Assembly (NCBI RefSeq): GCF_017876165.1
Contig: NZ_JAGINQ010000004.1
Coordinates: forward strand, 62,001 to 126,000
Reading direction: 5' to 3'
Length of the DNA stretch: 64,000 bases
Source: Azospirillum soli
GTDB lineage: Bacteria; Pseudomonadota; Alphaproteobacteria; Azospirillales; Azospirillaceae
Part shown: positions 17,964 through 27,194 of the stretch, piece after piece
How the letters are laid out: the number at the start of each line of letters is the position of its first letter
Position numbering within the stretch: position 1 is the first letter of the stretch
Position numbers and translations under genes: made by a program
Notes under the pieces: generated by a model
Databases searched by the model: none
What the model was told of the DNA's origin: nothing
What the model saw: only the letters and a program-made list of their open reading frames with translations

Positions 17964-17981
17964 TGACGTTCAAGCCTTATC

Positions 17982-20582
17982 TTAGTCGGACAACAGGTCC
18001 CGCACGGCCTGGAGCAACCGCTCCGGCGTGACGGGCTTCATGACGATCTGGCGGCCCGGCTGCGCGGTCACTCCCGCCGCCGTCTCCTGCGAGGCGTAGC
18101 CGGTGAGGAAGAGAATGCGCAGGCCGGGATTGCGGTCCTCCAAGGCGCGGGCAAGGTCCAGGCCGTTCATGCGCGGCATGGAGACGTCGGTAACCACCGC
18201 GTCGAACAGCCCGCCGCTTTCGTCCCAGCGCGCCAGGGCTTCCACACCATCGGCGGCCTCGGTGACGACGCAGCCCGCCTCCTCCAGCGCCAGCTTCAGG
18301 TAGGAGCGGACGGAGTCCTCGTCGTCCACCAGCAGGATCGCGGCGCTGTCGCCCTCGCCCAGCCGCAGCGGCTCCATCCCGCCCGCGGCCGGTTCCGGCG
18401 CCGCGATCAGCGGCAGGTAGATGGAAAAGACGCTGCCGCGCTCGGCCCCGCTTTCCATCTCCACAGCACCACCCGCCTGCTGCGCGGTCCCGTAGACCAT
18501 CCACAGCCCCAGGCCCGTGCCCTTGCCCGGCTCCTTGGTGGTGAAGAACGGTTCCCAGATGCGGTCGCGGATTTCCTCCGGCACGCCGCAGCCCTCGTCG
18601 GTCACGCGGATCACCGCGTAGCGTCCGCGCGCCAGCCCCTCGTGCCGGGTGAAGAAGGCGCTGTCCGGCGTTTCACTGGTCAGCGACACGGTGAGGCGCC
18701 CGCCCTCCGGCATGGCGTCGCGCGCGTTCAGCGCGAGGTTCAGCAGCGCCTGATTTAGGGTCACCGGATTGGCGACCGCGTGGGCGGATTCGTCGAGGAT
18801 CTGAAGTTCGAGGTCGATGCCGGCGCTCATCAGCGGTTTCAGGAAAACGCGCAGGTCGCGCACCAGCGGGGCCAGCGCCACCTCCTCGCGCTCGTCCGCC
18901 GCCCGCCGCCGGGAGAAGTCGAGAAGCTGTGCGGTCAGCGCCGCCGCCCGGTCGGACGCCTTGGCGATCTCCCGCACGCAGGTGACGACGCGCGCCTCGT
19001 CGGCCGGGTTGCGTTCGGCCAGCCGTGCGAAGCCGCCGATGGCGGTCAGCATGTTGTTGAATTCGTGCGCGATGCCGCCGGCCATGCGGCCAACCGCCTC
19101 CATCTTCTGCGAGCGCTGAAGCTCGGCCTCCGCCCGGCGGCGGTCGGTCACGTCGTTCAGCACCAGCAGCACTGCCGGTTCGCGCTGGTAGGCGGCCGGA
19201 TAGGCGCCGATCTCCACATGCCGCCGCTCGCCGGATGGCCGGATGACCTCGCACTCAACGCGCTGTCCGTTGCCCTCGGCCGCCACGGCAAGCTGTTCCT
19301 CGATGGGCTCGGCATGTTCGATGAAGCGGCTGAGCATCACACCGTTGAGCCCGCCGTCGCCGCCGACGCCCAGGATCGACGCCGCCGCCGCGTTGGCGAA
19401 GCGGATCGCCCGGCGGTCCCAGATGGCGATGCCGTAGGGCGCCAGTTCCACCAGCTGGCGGTAGCGCCGCTCGCTCTCGCGGAGCGCGTGGACGGTCGCC
19501 TCCAGCCGCCCGGTCTGGCCGGCCAACTCTTCCTCGCGGCGCTTCAGTTCGGTGATGTCCATCAGGATCTTGACGATGCCGCCAGCGCCGGTGGCGTGCT
19601 CGCTGATCCGGTACCAGCGCCCATCCGACAGGCGGCCGTCCACCGGCTCCTTGTGCAGCAGGTGGCGCTTCAGCCGGTCCTCGATCCAGGAACCCATGTC
19701 CTGGCGGTCGCCTTCGAAGCCACCGCGCTCGGCCGCTGCCCGCAGAATGCTCTCGAAGGAGGCGCCGGGCACCAGCACGTCGGCAAGGTTCGGATAGGCC
19801 TGACGGTAGCGCTCGTTGCAGAAGATCAGCCGCCCATCCGGGCTGAACAGCACGAAGCCTTCGGAAATGCTGTCCAGCGCGTCGTGCACCACCGCCTGCA
19901 TGAAGCGCGCTTCGACCAGCGCCATCGTCTCCACGGTGGTGTCGATGCCGGTCCCGCGATAGCCGACGAAGGCGCCGGCTTGGTTGAACACCGGCTGCGC
20001 GCTGATGCGGAAGACGCGCGTTTCTCCGGTTTCGTCCTGAAAAGAGACCTCAAGGTCACGGAAGGGGCGCCCGGCCTCGATGTCCGCCTTGTATTCCAGC
20101 CACGTGTCGGCGTCCTCGACCAGTTCGGCGAGATCCAGCAGCGAATGGCCGAACACCGGGGTCGGGTCACGCCCCAGAATATCGGTCAGCCGTTCGGACA
20201 CATAGGCGTAGCGGTGGCCGGCGTCGCTCTCCCAGAACCAGTCGGAGGCGGCCTCCGCGAAGTCGCGGAAGCGCTGCTGGCTTTCGGCCAGTTCCTCGTT
20301 GGCGGCGCGGAGCATCTGGGCCGCGCGGTCCACGGCTTCGGCCGACGCGCGGGCGCGGCGCACCGCCAGGATGGCCAGCGCGGCCATGGTGACCAGCACG
20401 ACGCCGACGGGCAGCACCAGCTTGTCACTGCCGCCCCCCAGATACAGCAGCGCCAGAACCCCAATCGCGCCAAGCAGCACGAGCAGCAGTTCCGGCACGG
20501 CGACCCAGCAGGATCGCAATGGCATGGTCTGGGTTGGACGGCGTTCGGCGGCGTTGCTGACGTCCACGGAGCCTCGGTCCAT
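17982..20582 (-). CDS. Membrane-anchored multi-PAS hybrid histidine kinase (module A)
   Basis: An 866-residue kinase. Two hydrophobic helices (about residues 25-47 and 52-70) anchor the N-terminus. Three PAS domains follow (about 100-220, 235-345, 365-480), then a HisKA domain with the phosphorylated His in [11 protein letters not shown], a HATPase domain with the GTGLGLW box, and a C-terminal receiver with Asp in AVVTDVSMP and Lys in [11 protein letters not shown]. From the second PAS onwards it closely resembles the kinase at 23.3-25.4 kb; the first PAS and the membrane anchor are extra. The start codon is uncertain, since no strong ribosome-binding site precedes 20582. Confidence 0.93.
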   Translation of the reverse strand: MDRGSVDVSNAAERRPTQTMPLRSCWVAVPELLLVLLGAIGVLALLYLGGGSDKLVLPVGVVLVTMAALAILAVRRARASAEAVDRAAQMLRAANEELAESQQRFRDFAEAASDWFWESDAGHRYAYVSERLTDILGRDPTPVFGHSLLDLAELVEDADTWLEYKADIEAGRPFRDLEVSFQDETGETRVFRISAQPVFNQAGAFVGYRGTGIDTTVETMALVEARFMQAVVHDALDSISEGFVLFSPDGRLIFCNERYRQAYPNLADVLVPGASFESILRAAAERGGFEGDRQDMGSWIEDRLKRHLLHKEPVDGRLSDGRWYRISEHATGAGGIVKILMDITELKRREEELAGQTGRLEATVHALRESERRYRQLVELAPYGIAIWDRRAIRFANAAAASILGVGGDGGLNGVMLSRFIEHAEPIEEQLAVAAEGNGQRVECEVIRPSGERRHVEIGAYPAAYQREPAVLLVLNDVTDRRRAEAELQRSQKMEAVGRMAGGIAHEFNNMLTAIGGFARLAERNPADEARVVTCVREIAKASDRAAALTAQLLDFSRRRAADEREEVALAPLVRDLRVFLKPLMSAGIDLELQILDESAHAVANPVTLNQALLNLALNARDAMPEGGRLTVSLTSETPDSAFFTRHEGLARGRYAVIRVTDEGCGVPEEIRDRIWEPFFTTKEPGKGTGLGLWMVYGTAQQAGGAVEMESGAERGSVFSIYLPLIAAPEPAAGGMEPLRLGEGDSAAILLVDDEDSVRSYLKLALEEAGCVVTEAADGVEALARWDESGGLFDAVVTDVSMPRMNGLDLARALEDRNPGLRILFLTGYASQETAAGVTAQPGRQIVMKPVTPERLLQAVRDLLSD

Positions 20583-20691
20583 CGAAGAGGATCATGTGCC
20601 GCGCGGGCGCGCGACATCGGACCTTCATAGACGGCAAGCCGTTAACGTCGGGTTTCAGGATTGTAACCGTGACGGGGCCGTGCGATCCGAA

Positions 20692-21318
20692 TCAGCTCGG
20701 CGGAACCAGCGGCTGCACGATCTCGCGGAACGGCTCCATGGCTTCGCAACGGACGGCGAGGCTCGCCAGAGCGGGCCAGCGCGCCTCGTCGAAGATCGCG
20801 GGATGCGCCTCGCGCGTGAAACGAAGGGCGCAGGCCACGGCGATGTCCGCATGCCCGATGCTCTCACCGAACCAGAAGGGCGTCGTCTTCCCGGTAAGAT
20901 CGGCTTCCAGGGCATCAAGGACGCCTTGGATCTGCCCGCTGCACCGCGCCACCCAGTCGTCGGAGGTCTGGGCGTGCAGCGCCCGTTCGTAGACGAGGCT
21001 GACCGCCTTGTCGGCAAGGCCGGTCGCCAGCGCGCAGACCTTCAGCGCCCGGCGCCGGGCGGGGCCGCTGCGTGGCATCAGGGCCTTGTCCGGACCGGCC
21101 ATCTCGTCGAGCCCGTCGAGGATCGCCCCGCTTTCGATCACCACCTCGCCGTCGTCGAGCACCAGCGTCGGCACCCGGCGCAAGGGGTTGTACCGGGCGA
21201 CCTTCTCCGCGTCGGAGAAGACCGACCACGGGCGATGTTCGAAGGCGAAGCCGTAAAGGCGCAGCGCGATGGCGACGCGCCGGACGAAGGGAGAATCATA
21301 TTGGCCGATCAGGATCAC
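20692..21318 (-). CDS. Glutathione S-transferase family protein
   Basis: A 208-residue protein with an N-terminal thioredoxin-like GST domain (LIGQYDSPFVRRVAIALRLY, the cis-Pro in RRVPTLVLDDG, then ESGAILDGLDE) and a helical C-terminal GST domain containing GHADIAVACAL. The Ser in YDSPFVRR is the probable glutathione-activating residue. The start is GTG at 21318, sharing GTGA with the stop of the response regulator upstream, so translation of the two is coupled. A detoxification or redox role is usual; its tight placement between two signalling modules may mean it is a regulated output. Confidence 0.9.
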   Translation of the reverse strand: MILIGQYDSPFVRRVAIALRLYGFAFEHRPWSVFSDAEKVARYNPLRRVPTLVLDDGEVVIESGAILDGLDEMAGPDKALMPRSGPARRRALKVCALATGLADKAVSLVYERALHAQTSDDWVARCSGQIQGVLDALEADLTGKTTPFWFGESIGHADIAVACALRFTREAHPAIFDEARWPALASLAVRCEAMEPFREIVQPLVPPS

Positions 21319-23291
21319 GGGCGCCCTCCTCCGGGACGGTTCACCAGCACCAGTATTTTCTCTTCCAACTGCTCGGGCGAGAAGGGTTTGGCGATGTAGG
21401 CGGTGACGTCATGGGCCATTGCCTCTTCGACCGCGATCATGGTGGCGAGCGCCGTGACCATCAGGAACGGCAATTCCGGGCGGGAGGCGCGGACCAGCTT
21501 CAGGAACTCCAGCCCCGACAGGCGCGGCATCTTCCAGTCGCAGATGATCAGGTCGAAGTCGGTCTCATGCCCGTCGAAACGGGACAGGGCATCGTGCCCA
21601 TCCTCGGCGATGGCGATGTTGGTGATGCCCAGATCCCGCAGGATCATCTCCACATAGCCGCGCGCCGCCGGCTCGTCGTCGGCCAGCAGGATGCGCAGCG
21701 TGCTCATGTCGCGCATGGGCAGCCCGGCGGCGGCCAGGGTGGAGAAGAACTGGGCGAAGCGCTCGGCCCGCTGCTCGGTCGCGTCCTTGTAGCGGGTCAG
21801 GTAGGCGCGCAGAAAGGCGGTGGCGCGGACGTGATGGCCGACCAGATCGCGCGCCGCGTTGGCGCATTTGCCCTCGGTGAAGGCGCCTTCGGCCAGCAGG
21901 CTGGCGAACTCCATCACCTCGTCCACGCTGGGAGTGCGGTCCTTGGCGATGCGGCCGAAGATGCGGTTGGTGCGCAGGTAGGTGAACTGGATGTCGTCCA
22001 GCATCCGGGTGTAGCGGTCGCGCAGATTGTCGGGCAGCGTGGAGCGCTGGATGCGCCGTTGCAGATCGGCCAGCGCCTTGATGCGGGAGCGCGGGGTGCG
22101 CGCCGTCTCGAACAGGCGCTGGGTGAAGTCGCGCGCCTCCATGTGCCGCTGGATGTTGGAGACGACCATCTTGCGGCTGGTTTCGCCGGACACCGCCCCT
22201 TCGAAGCCCAGAAGGTCGATGATGCGGGCGTAGTGGCTCTTGCCGTTGAGGACGGCGTCCAGCCGCTCCTCCGTCAGCAGCAGCGCCACCCGGTGGTCGA
22301 GCAGGCGGGTGGTCCGCTCCCCGCCGATCATGACGCCGTGGACCTTCAGCTTGCCGGCCAGCGTCGCCGTCGCGGTCAGCTCGTCCAGCACGGCCGACGC
22401 GGCGCGCGGGTCGAAGCCGCCGCCGGTGGACAGCCGCGCGTCCCCGACCAGCGCGCGCTGGATGGTCATTTCCAGCCCCCGCCGGGCGGCCCAGGCCTGC
22501 CGGGCGCTGATGAAGGCGGACAGCCGGCGGACCACCGCCGGGGCGCGGGGGTGGGAAATGTGATCGCCCTTCCAGACCTGGGCGATGGCCTCCAGCGTCG
22601 GCCGCAGACCGTCCACCCAGCTGAAGAGTTCCTCGATGACCAGACCGTTGACCAGCATCTCCCCGATGATCTGGTCGAGGATGGCAATGCCTTCCGGCGA
22701 CAGCGCCTCGCTGTCCAGCGAAAGCAGGCGGACGAGACGCAACTCGTTGCTGCCGCCCTCGCCCAGCCAGACCGACAGCCAGGCGTCGAGCGCGAAGCGG
22801 CCGGCGAAACCCGGCGTCTTCGCCATCACCTGGGCCACGGTGGCGGCGAAGGTCTTGGGGTCGAAGTTGGGCGGCGCCCCCTTCGGCGCGCGCTTGGCGG
22901 TGACGGCCAGAACTTCCTTTTCGAGCCGCCTCAACTCCTCCAGCCGCATGGCCGGAGACCGGCGGCCGGGGCGGGCCTGCGTCTGCGCCACCCGGTCCAG
23001 CACCGATGCCCGGCGCGGCCAGTCGAGGAAGGAACGCTGCGGTTCTTCCTTGTGCAGGAATTCCGTGGGGGTGATGCCGCGCGCCTCCAAAAACTCGGCG
23101 AACTCCTCGGCGATCAGGAAGCGCGAGGCGGTGCCGTAGACATCCTCGACCGTCTGGCAGACGGCGGCCTCATCCGGCTCGCCTCCGACGTCGGCGCCAA
23201 GCTCGACCAGCAGCGCATCGACGTCGTAGGCGCTGGGCGGAAGCGTTTCCGGCGGCTTTTGGTCGTTCGGGTGGTGGTCGGAACTCGTCAT
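21315..23291 (-). CDS. Response regulator with large helical N-terminal region and C-terminal receiver (module B)
   Basis: A 658-residue paralogue of the protein at 16.1-18.0 kb with the same layout: about 530 residues of unrecognised, mostly helical sequence, then a receiver domain (acidic LLADDEP, phosphoacceptor Asp in LIICDWKMP, Thr in FLMVTALAT, Lys in YIAKPFSPEQLE). Shared N-terminal landmarks are VCQTVEDVYG, ITPTEFLHKE and LLAEGAFTEGK. The start lies 4 bases after the module B kinase stop, and the stop overlaps the GST start. No DNA-binding or enzymatic output motif was seen; a scaffold or protein-interaction output is possible. Confidence 0.8.
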   Translation of the reverse strand: MTSSDHHPNDQKPPETLPPSAYDVDALLVELGADVGGEPDEAAVCQTVEDVYGTASRFLIAEEFAEFLEARGITPTEFLHKEEPQRSFLDWPRRASVLDRVAQTQARPGRRSPAMRLEELRRLEKEVLAVTAKRAPKGAPPNFDPKTFAATVAQVMAKTPGFAGRFALDAWLSVWLGEGGSNELRLVRLLSLDSEALSPEGIAILDQIIGEMLVNGLVIEELFSWVDGLRPTLEAIAQVWKGDHISHPRAPAVVRRLSAFISARQAWAARRGLEMTIQRALVGDARLSTGGGFDPRAASAVLDELTATATLAGKLKVHGVMIGGERTTRLLDHRVALLLTEERLDAVLNGKSHYARIIDLLGFEGAVSGETSRKMVVSNIQRHMEARDFTQRLFETARTPRSRIKALADLQRRIQRSTLPDNLRDRYTRMLDDIQFTYLRTNRIFGRIAKDRTPSVDEVMEFASLLAEGAFTEGKCANAARDLVGHHVRATAFLRAYLTRYKDATEQRAERFAQFFSTLAAAGLPMRDMSTLRILLADDEPAARGYVEMILRDLGITNIAIAEDGHDALSRFDGHETDFDLIICDWKMPRLSGLEFLKLVRASRPELPFLMVTALATMIAVEEAMAHDVTAYIAKPFSPEQLEEKILVLVNRPGGGRP

Positions 23292-23295
23292 GGCG

Positions 23296-25383
23296 TCACA
23301 CGACCAGGGAGTGGACCTTGTCGGCCAGCTCGTCGGGGTTGATCGGCTTGCGCAGGAAGACGGTGCGGCGGGTGTCGGCCAGCAGATCGCCCAAATTCTC
23401 CTTCTCGGGCGGGTAGCCGGAGATCAGGACGGTGGGCAGGTCGGGGTTCTCGCGGCGCAACGCGCGGGCGACCTCCGCCCCGCCCATGCGGGACATGACG
23501 AGATCGGTCACCAGCAGGTCGAAGGCCCCGCCATGCTCGGCATAGGCGCGCAACGCCTCGGTCCCGTCCGCCGCGCAGACCACCCGCATGCCCATATCCT
23601 CCAGGGTCAGGCGGATGAAGTCGCGCACCTGATCCTCATCCTCCACCAGCAGGACGGTGGCGGCCATGGACAGGCCCTCCGGCTCGTCCTCCTCGGTGTC
23701 GAGGTCAAGGCCCAGGTCGTAATCGGCCGGGGCGGCGCTGCGCTCGGCCGGCAGGTAGAGGGTGAAGGTCGTGCCCTGCCCCGGCTCGGTCGTCACATCG
23801 ACGGCGCCGCCGGCCCGCGTGACCGTGGAATAGACCAGAGACAGGCCGAGGCCGGTGCCCGCCCCCGGCTCCTTGGTCGTGAAGAAGGGTTCGAACACGC
23901 GGTCCAGCACGGTCGCGTCGATGCCGGTGCCGCCGTCGCGAATGGCGATGGCGACGTAAGGGCCGGGGACAAGTTCCGCGTGGCGGTGCAGGAAGGCGGC
24001 TTCGAACGACACCCGCTCCACCGACACCGAAATCGGGCCACCTTCCGGCATGGCGTCGCGGGCGTTGATGACGAGGTTGACGAGGGACTGGTGCAGCAGA
24101 GACGGGTCGATCACCACGACGGCGGCATCGTCACGGACCTCGACGCCCAGCGGGTGCCGCTCGCCCAGCGTGGGGCCGAGGAAGCGGCGCAGGTCGTCGA
24201 TCACGGCGGAGACCCGGACCGGCTTCACCGCCTCGTCCCGGCCCGGCCGGCCGAAGCTGAGCAGCTGCGCGGTCAGGCCGGCGGCGCGGTCGGTCGCCTT
24301 GACGATCTCGGTCAGGCATTGCTCGACGCGCGGCCGGTCGTTAGGCGCGCGCCGGGCCATCAGGGCGAAGCCGCCGATGGCGGTCAGCATATTGTTGAAC
24401 TCGTGCGCGATGCCGCCAGCCAGCTGGCCGATGGCCTGCATCTTCTGCGCCTGATGGATCGCCCGCTCCGCCTGCTTGCGGTGCGTAATGTCATTGAGGA
24501 CGAGGAACCACGCCGCTCGCCCCTCGACCACAAAGGGGTGGATGCCGACCTCCACCTCGCGCAAGGTGCCGTCGGGCGCGATGACGCGGGCCTCGACCGG
24601 GCCGGGCTCCTCCGCATGAGGACTGGGCTGGGGTAGCCAGTCGAACAGGCGCTGGATGCCGTCGAACTCCGTCGCTTCGACCATGGGGATGCGGGTCATG
24701 GTGACCGGGTCGGCGCTGCCGATGATCAGCGCGGCAGAGCGGTTGACGAAGCGCACCCGCTCGCCGTCCCAGACGATGATGCCGTAGGGCGCCATCTCGA
24801 CCAGCTGGCGGTAGCGCGCCTCGCTCTGGGCCAGCGCTTCCTCGTGGCGCTTCAACTCGGTGATGTCTGTCAGGATCTTGACCACGCCGCCGTGGCGCGT
24901 CGCGTGTTCGCTGATCCGGTACCAGCGCCCGTCACCCAGCCGGTGGTCGGAGGGCCGCTCGTTGTGGATGTGGCGGCTCAGCCGCTCGGCGATCCAGCCC
25001 GAGGGGTCGTCCACATCGTCCCCGGCCGCTCCGCGTTCGACGGCGAGGCGCAGCAGGTCGGCGAAGCGGACACCGGGCCGCAGATGGTCGGACAGGAGCG
25101 GATAGGCGGCGCGGTAGCGCTCGTTGCAGAGAACCAGCCGACCGTCCTCGTCGAACAGGACGAAGCCCTCCGACACGCAGCCGATGGCATCGGAGAGCAG
25201 CGCCCGCATGTGTTCGGCGTCGGGCGCCGCCCTTTCACCGTCGATCACGCGGTCGAGCGTCGCCCGCAGGGCGCGCAGTTCATCGCCCATCCCGGCGAGA
25301 TCGTCGGTGGTCGCTGTGTTCAGCCGCTCGCGCAGTTGCGCAAGGTCGAGGTCAAGCCGGTCCATAAGTTGGCATTGAACCAT
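23296..25383 (-). CDS. Cytosolic PAS hybrid histidine kinase (module B)
   Basis: A 695-residue kinase without membrane segments. After a short helical N-terminus come two PAS domains (about residues 65-180 and 190-300), HisKA with His in [11 protein letters not shown], HATPase with GTGLGLS, and a receiver with Asp in LLVTDLVMS and Lys in VFLRKPINPDEL. The PAS segments CNERYRAAYP and WYRISEHAT are nearly repeated in the module A kinase, showing common descent. The start at 25383 follows a G-rich tract; an ATG six codons later is also possible. It is the first gene of a run that continues into the regulator and GST genes. Confidence 0.93.
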   Translation of the reverse strand: MVQCQLMDRLDLDLAQLRERLNTATTDDLAGMGDELRALRATLDRVIDGERAAPDAEHMRALLSDAIGCVSEGFVLFDEDGRLVLCNERYRAAYPLLSDHLRPGVRFADLLRLAVERGAAGDDVDDPSGWIAERLSRHIHNERPSDHRLGDGRWYRISEHATRHGGVVKILTDITELKRHEEALAQSEARYRQLVEMAPYGIIVWDGERVRFVNRSAALIIGSADPVTMTRIPMVEATEFDGIQRLFDWLPQPSPHAEEPGPVEARVIAPDGTLREVEVGIHPFVVEGRAAWFLVLNDITHRKQAERAIHQAQKMQAIGQLAGGIAHEFNNMLTAIGGFALMARRAPNDRPRVEQCLTEIVKATDRAAGLTAQLLSFGRPGRDEAVKPVRVSAVIDDLRRFLGPTLGERHPLGVEVRDDAAVVVIDPSLLHQSLVNLVINARDAMPEGGPISVSVERVSFEAAFLHRHAELVPGPYVAIAIRDGGTGIDATVLDRVFEPFFTTKEPGAGTGLGLSLVYSTVTRAGGAVDVTTEPGQGTTFTLYLPAERSAAPADYDLGLDLDTEEDEPEGLSMAATVLLVEDEDQVRDFIRLTLEDMGMRVVCAADGTEALRAYAEHGGAFDLLVTDLVMSRMGGAEVARALRRENPDLPTVLISGYPPEKENLGDLLADTRRTVFLRKPINPDELADKVHSLVV

Positions 25384-25432
25384 TCCCCCCGGCCGGCCGC
25401 CAGAAGAAAGCCAACTCGAAAGCCCTCATGGG

Positions 25433-25456
25433 GGAGCTTTGTAAAAGCAAAGCTCC
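25433..25456. repeat. Perfect 9-bp hairpin
   Basis: GGAGCTTTG and CAAAGCTCC surround a 6-base A-rich loop. It lies about 50 bases upstream of the module B kinase start and downstream of the NifO-like gene on the same strand. There is no T-run, so it is not a classical terminator; a leader structure or regulator site is possible. Confidence 0.45.
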
Positions 25457-25467
25457 ACAACTTTCCC

Positions 25468-25549
25468 ATCATCCCCGCGAAGGCGGGGATCCAGGGCAAT
25501 TCGGATACCCCACGGGGTGCCCTGGATTCCCGCCTTCGCGGGAATGACG
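25468..25549. repeat. REP-like palindromic element, copy 1
   Basis: The left arm ATCCCCGCGAAGGCGGGGAT (25471-25490) is itself a palindrome, followed by CCAGGGCA. The right arm is TGCCCTGGATTCCC, then CGCCTTCGCGGGAATGACG. The two halves are inverted copies separated by about 20 bases, so each half and the whole can fold. A second copy lies at 43023-43106. Such units are common dispersed repeats in GC-rich proteobacteria; this one sits between the NifO-like gene and the module B kinase. Confidence 0.8.
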
Positions 25550-25580
25550 ACGAAAGGACGCCCATATGGGGAGAAGGGCT

Positions 25581-26012
25581 TTACGCCTGCTTTGGGAAAT
25601 GGTGATGGCCGTGGTCGCACTGGCCGCGGGCGTGCTTGTCGTCGCAGCTCTCGGCCGAGGGGGAGAGACCGATCCAGCCGTGCAGGGTGTTGGGGTCGAA
25701 GCCGGCCTTGCGCGCCTCGCCGACCTGGATCAGCGGACGGCGGATCAGGTCGCGGTCGGCCAGAAGGGTGCTGAGCGCGGCGGCCTCGTCCAGTTCGTCC
25801 GGTTTTACCTGACCGGCCTTCACGGCGGCGGCGCGGCGGTTAAACCATTCCTCGACCGGGCGATCCTCGAAGAAGGGACGCAGGCTTTCAGGGGTCAGCG
25901 GCTCGGCCGCCAGATCGCGCTCGACCAGCGTGTGGCCGGCGGCCTGGAGCTGAAGCTTCTGCTTGGCGTTCGCCGTGCAGCCGGCCAAGCCGTAAAAGAT
26001 CACTTCCGCCAT
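25581..26012 (-). CDS. NifO-like (ArsC-fold) nitrogenase-associated protein with His-rich tail
   Basis: A 143-residue protein of the ArsC/Spx fold that resembles the nitrogenase-associated NifO family. Landmarks are FYGLAGCTANAKQK with a single Cys, GHTLVERDL, PFFEDRPVEEWFN, LIRRPLIQVG, GFD and WIGL. The C-terminus ends in a Cys/His-rich tail (CDDKHARGQCDHGHHH) that looks able to bind metal. The start at 26012 gives the conserved MAEVIFYG opening; the frame is open further upstream but without conserved features. The CX5R arsenate reductase signature is absent, so arsenate reduction is unlikely. No nif gene lies nearby in the window. Confidence 0.78.
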   Translation of the reverse strand: MAEVIFYGLAGCTANAKQKLQLQAAGHTLVERDLAAEPLTPESLRPFFEDRPVEEWFNRRAAAVKAGQVKPDELDEAAALSTLLADRDLIRRPLIQVGEARKAGFDPNTLHGWIGLSPSAESCDDKHARGQCDHGHHHFPKQA

Positions 26013-26067
26013 GGGGTTGGCTCCGCGTGAAACAGGACGAATTTTGTCCAATCTAGCGGGGGCCGCG

Positions 26068-26102
26068 CCGGAGGTGCGAACGGCAGAATGTCGCACCTCC
26101 GG
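26068..26102. promoter_or_regulatory. Perfect 12-bp inverted repeat between ABC importer and NifO-like gene
   Basis: CCGGAGGTGCGA and TCGCACCTCCGG surround an 11-base loop. The element starts 56 bases upstream of the NifO-like start and lies 26 bases beyond the binding-protein stop codon on the same strand. No T-run follows, so it may be a rho-dependent boundary, an mRNA-stabilising structure or an operator for the downstream gene. Confidence 0.5.
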
Positions 26103-26127
26103 ACAATCAGTCATTTCAGGAAGAACA

Positions 26128-27147
26128 TCACTTCAAGCGCTTGTGGGCGTCCTCCACGAAGCTGTTGGTGTAGGTCTTGGAAAGGTCGATGCTTGCCGAC
26201 GCCACCGCCGGATCAAAGGCCTTCAGCACCGTGTAGGCAGCCTCGGCACCCGCCTGGGTGAAGCGGCCGTCGGGGGAATAGGTCGGCTTCGAATGCTCGA
26301 ACGCCTGGGCGTAGAGCGTCTGGTTGCCCAGGAAATACTCCGGCGGCAGCACTTTCAGCACATCCTCCGTCTTGGCTTGGTCGAGCCACTTCAGCGTCTT
26401 CACGAACACGTCCACCAGCGCCTGGGTGGTCTTCGGGTTCTTCTCCACGAAGGACTGGGTGGCGTAGAGCACCGCTGCCGGGTACGGCCCGCCGTAGGTG
26501 TCGAGCGTGCCCTTCTCCGTGCGGGTATCGGCGATGGGGGTGATGTCGCCGTCCGCCTCAAGCTGGCTGATGACCGGGTCGAGGTTGGCGATGGCGTCGA
26601 TCTCGCCACGCTTCACCGCCGCCACCGCGCTGGGGCCGCCGCCGACGCCGATGAAGGACACGTCCTCAGGCTTCATGCCATTCCGGGTCAGCAGGTAGTT
26701 GACCATGAAGTTGGTGGAGGAGCCGGGCGCCGTCACGCCGATCTTCTTGCCCTTCAACTCCTTGATCGACGTGATGGTCCCGGCCTTCTTCACCGAGGCC
26801 AGCACGATGCCGGGATAGCGGCCGAGCAGCGCCACGGCGACGATGGGCTGGTTCTTCGCCTGCATCTGGACCGTGTGGTCGTAGGCGCCGGTCACCACGT
26901 CCGCCGAGCCGCCGACAAGCGCCTGAAGGCTCTTGGCGCCGCCGCCGAAGTCGTTGATCTCGACGTTCAGCCCGGCCTCCTTGAAGTAGCCGAGCCGTTC
27001 GGCCAGCGTCAGCGGCAGGTAGTAGAGCAGCGGCTTGCCGCCGACCGCCAGCTTCAGATCCTTCTTCTCGACCTGCTGGGCGTTGGCCCCGCCGACCCCG
27101 AAGGCCAGCGCGACCGCCGCGACGGCGATCAGGTTCTGGATGCGCAT
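26128..27147 (-). CDS. ABC transporter periplasmic binding protein, NMT1/SsuA type
   Basis: A 339-residue solute-binding protein with a clear signal peptide (cleavage after GVGGANA). The mature protein begins with KLAVGGKPLLYYLPLTLAE, followed by GYFKEAGLNVEINDFGG and VGGSADVVTGAYDHT, the pattern of nitrate/sulfonate/pyrimidine-precursor binding proteins. The ATG at 27147 follows GGAGGAAACAC, which fixes the start. It is the last gene of a leftward ATPase-permease-binding protein operon. The ligand cannot be assigned; aliphatic sulfonates, thiamine precursors and aromatic acids are all bound by relatives. Confidence 0.9.
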   Translation of the reverse strand: MRIQNLIAVAAVALAFGVGGANAQQVEKKDLKLAVGGKPLLYYLPLTLAERLGYFKEAGLNVEINDFGGGAKSLQALVGGSADVVTGAYDHTVQMQAKNQPIVAVALLGRYPGIVLASVKKAGTITSIKELKGKKIGVTAPGSSTNFMVNYLLTRNGMKPEDVSFIGVGGGPSAVAAVKRGEIDAIANLDPVISQLEADGDITPIADTRTEKGTLDTYGGPYPAAVLYATQSFVEKNPKTTQALVDVFVKTLKWLDQAKTEDVLKVLPPEYFLGNQTLYAQAFEHSKPTYSPDGRFTQAGAEAAYTVLKAFDPAVASASIDLSKTYTNSFVEDAHKRLK

Positions 27148-27194
27148 GTGTTTCCTCCCACAATGATCTGTTTTGTTTGGCGATTTGATTTTGT

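Noticed and set aside
16068..17966. 632-codon plus-strand frame opposite the module A regulator
   Set aside because: It mirrors the whole real gene and shows shadow composition; the receiver domain is clearly on the minus strand.
21072..23342. 756-codon plus-strand frame opposite the module B regulator
   Set aside because: Same reason: antisense shadow, no motif, while the minus strand encodes a conserved paralogue.
23290..24636. 448-codon plus-strand frame opposite the module B kinase
   Set aside because: Shadow frame; the minus strand has HisKA, HATPase and receiver motifs.
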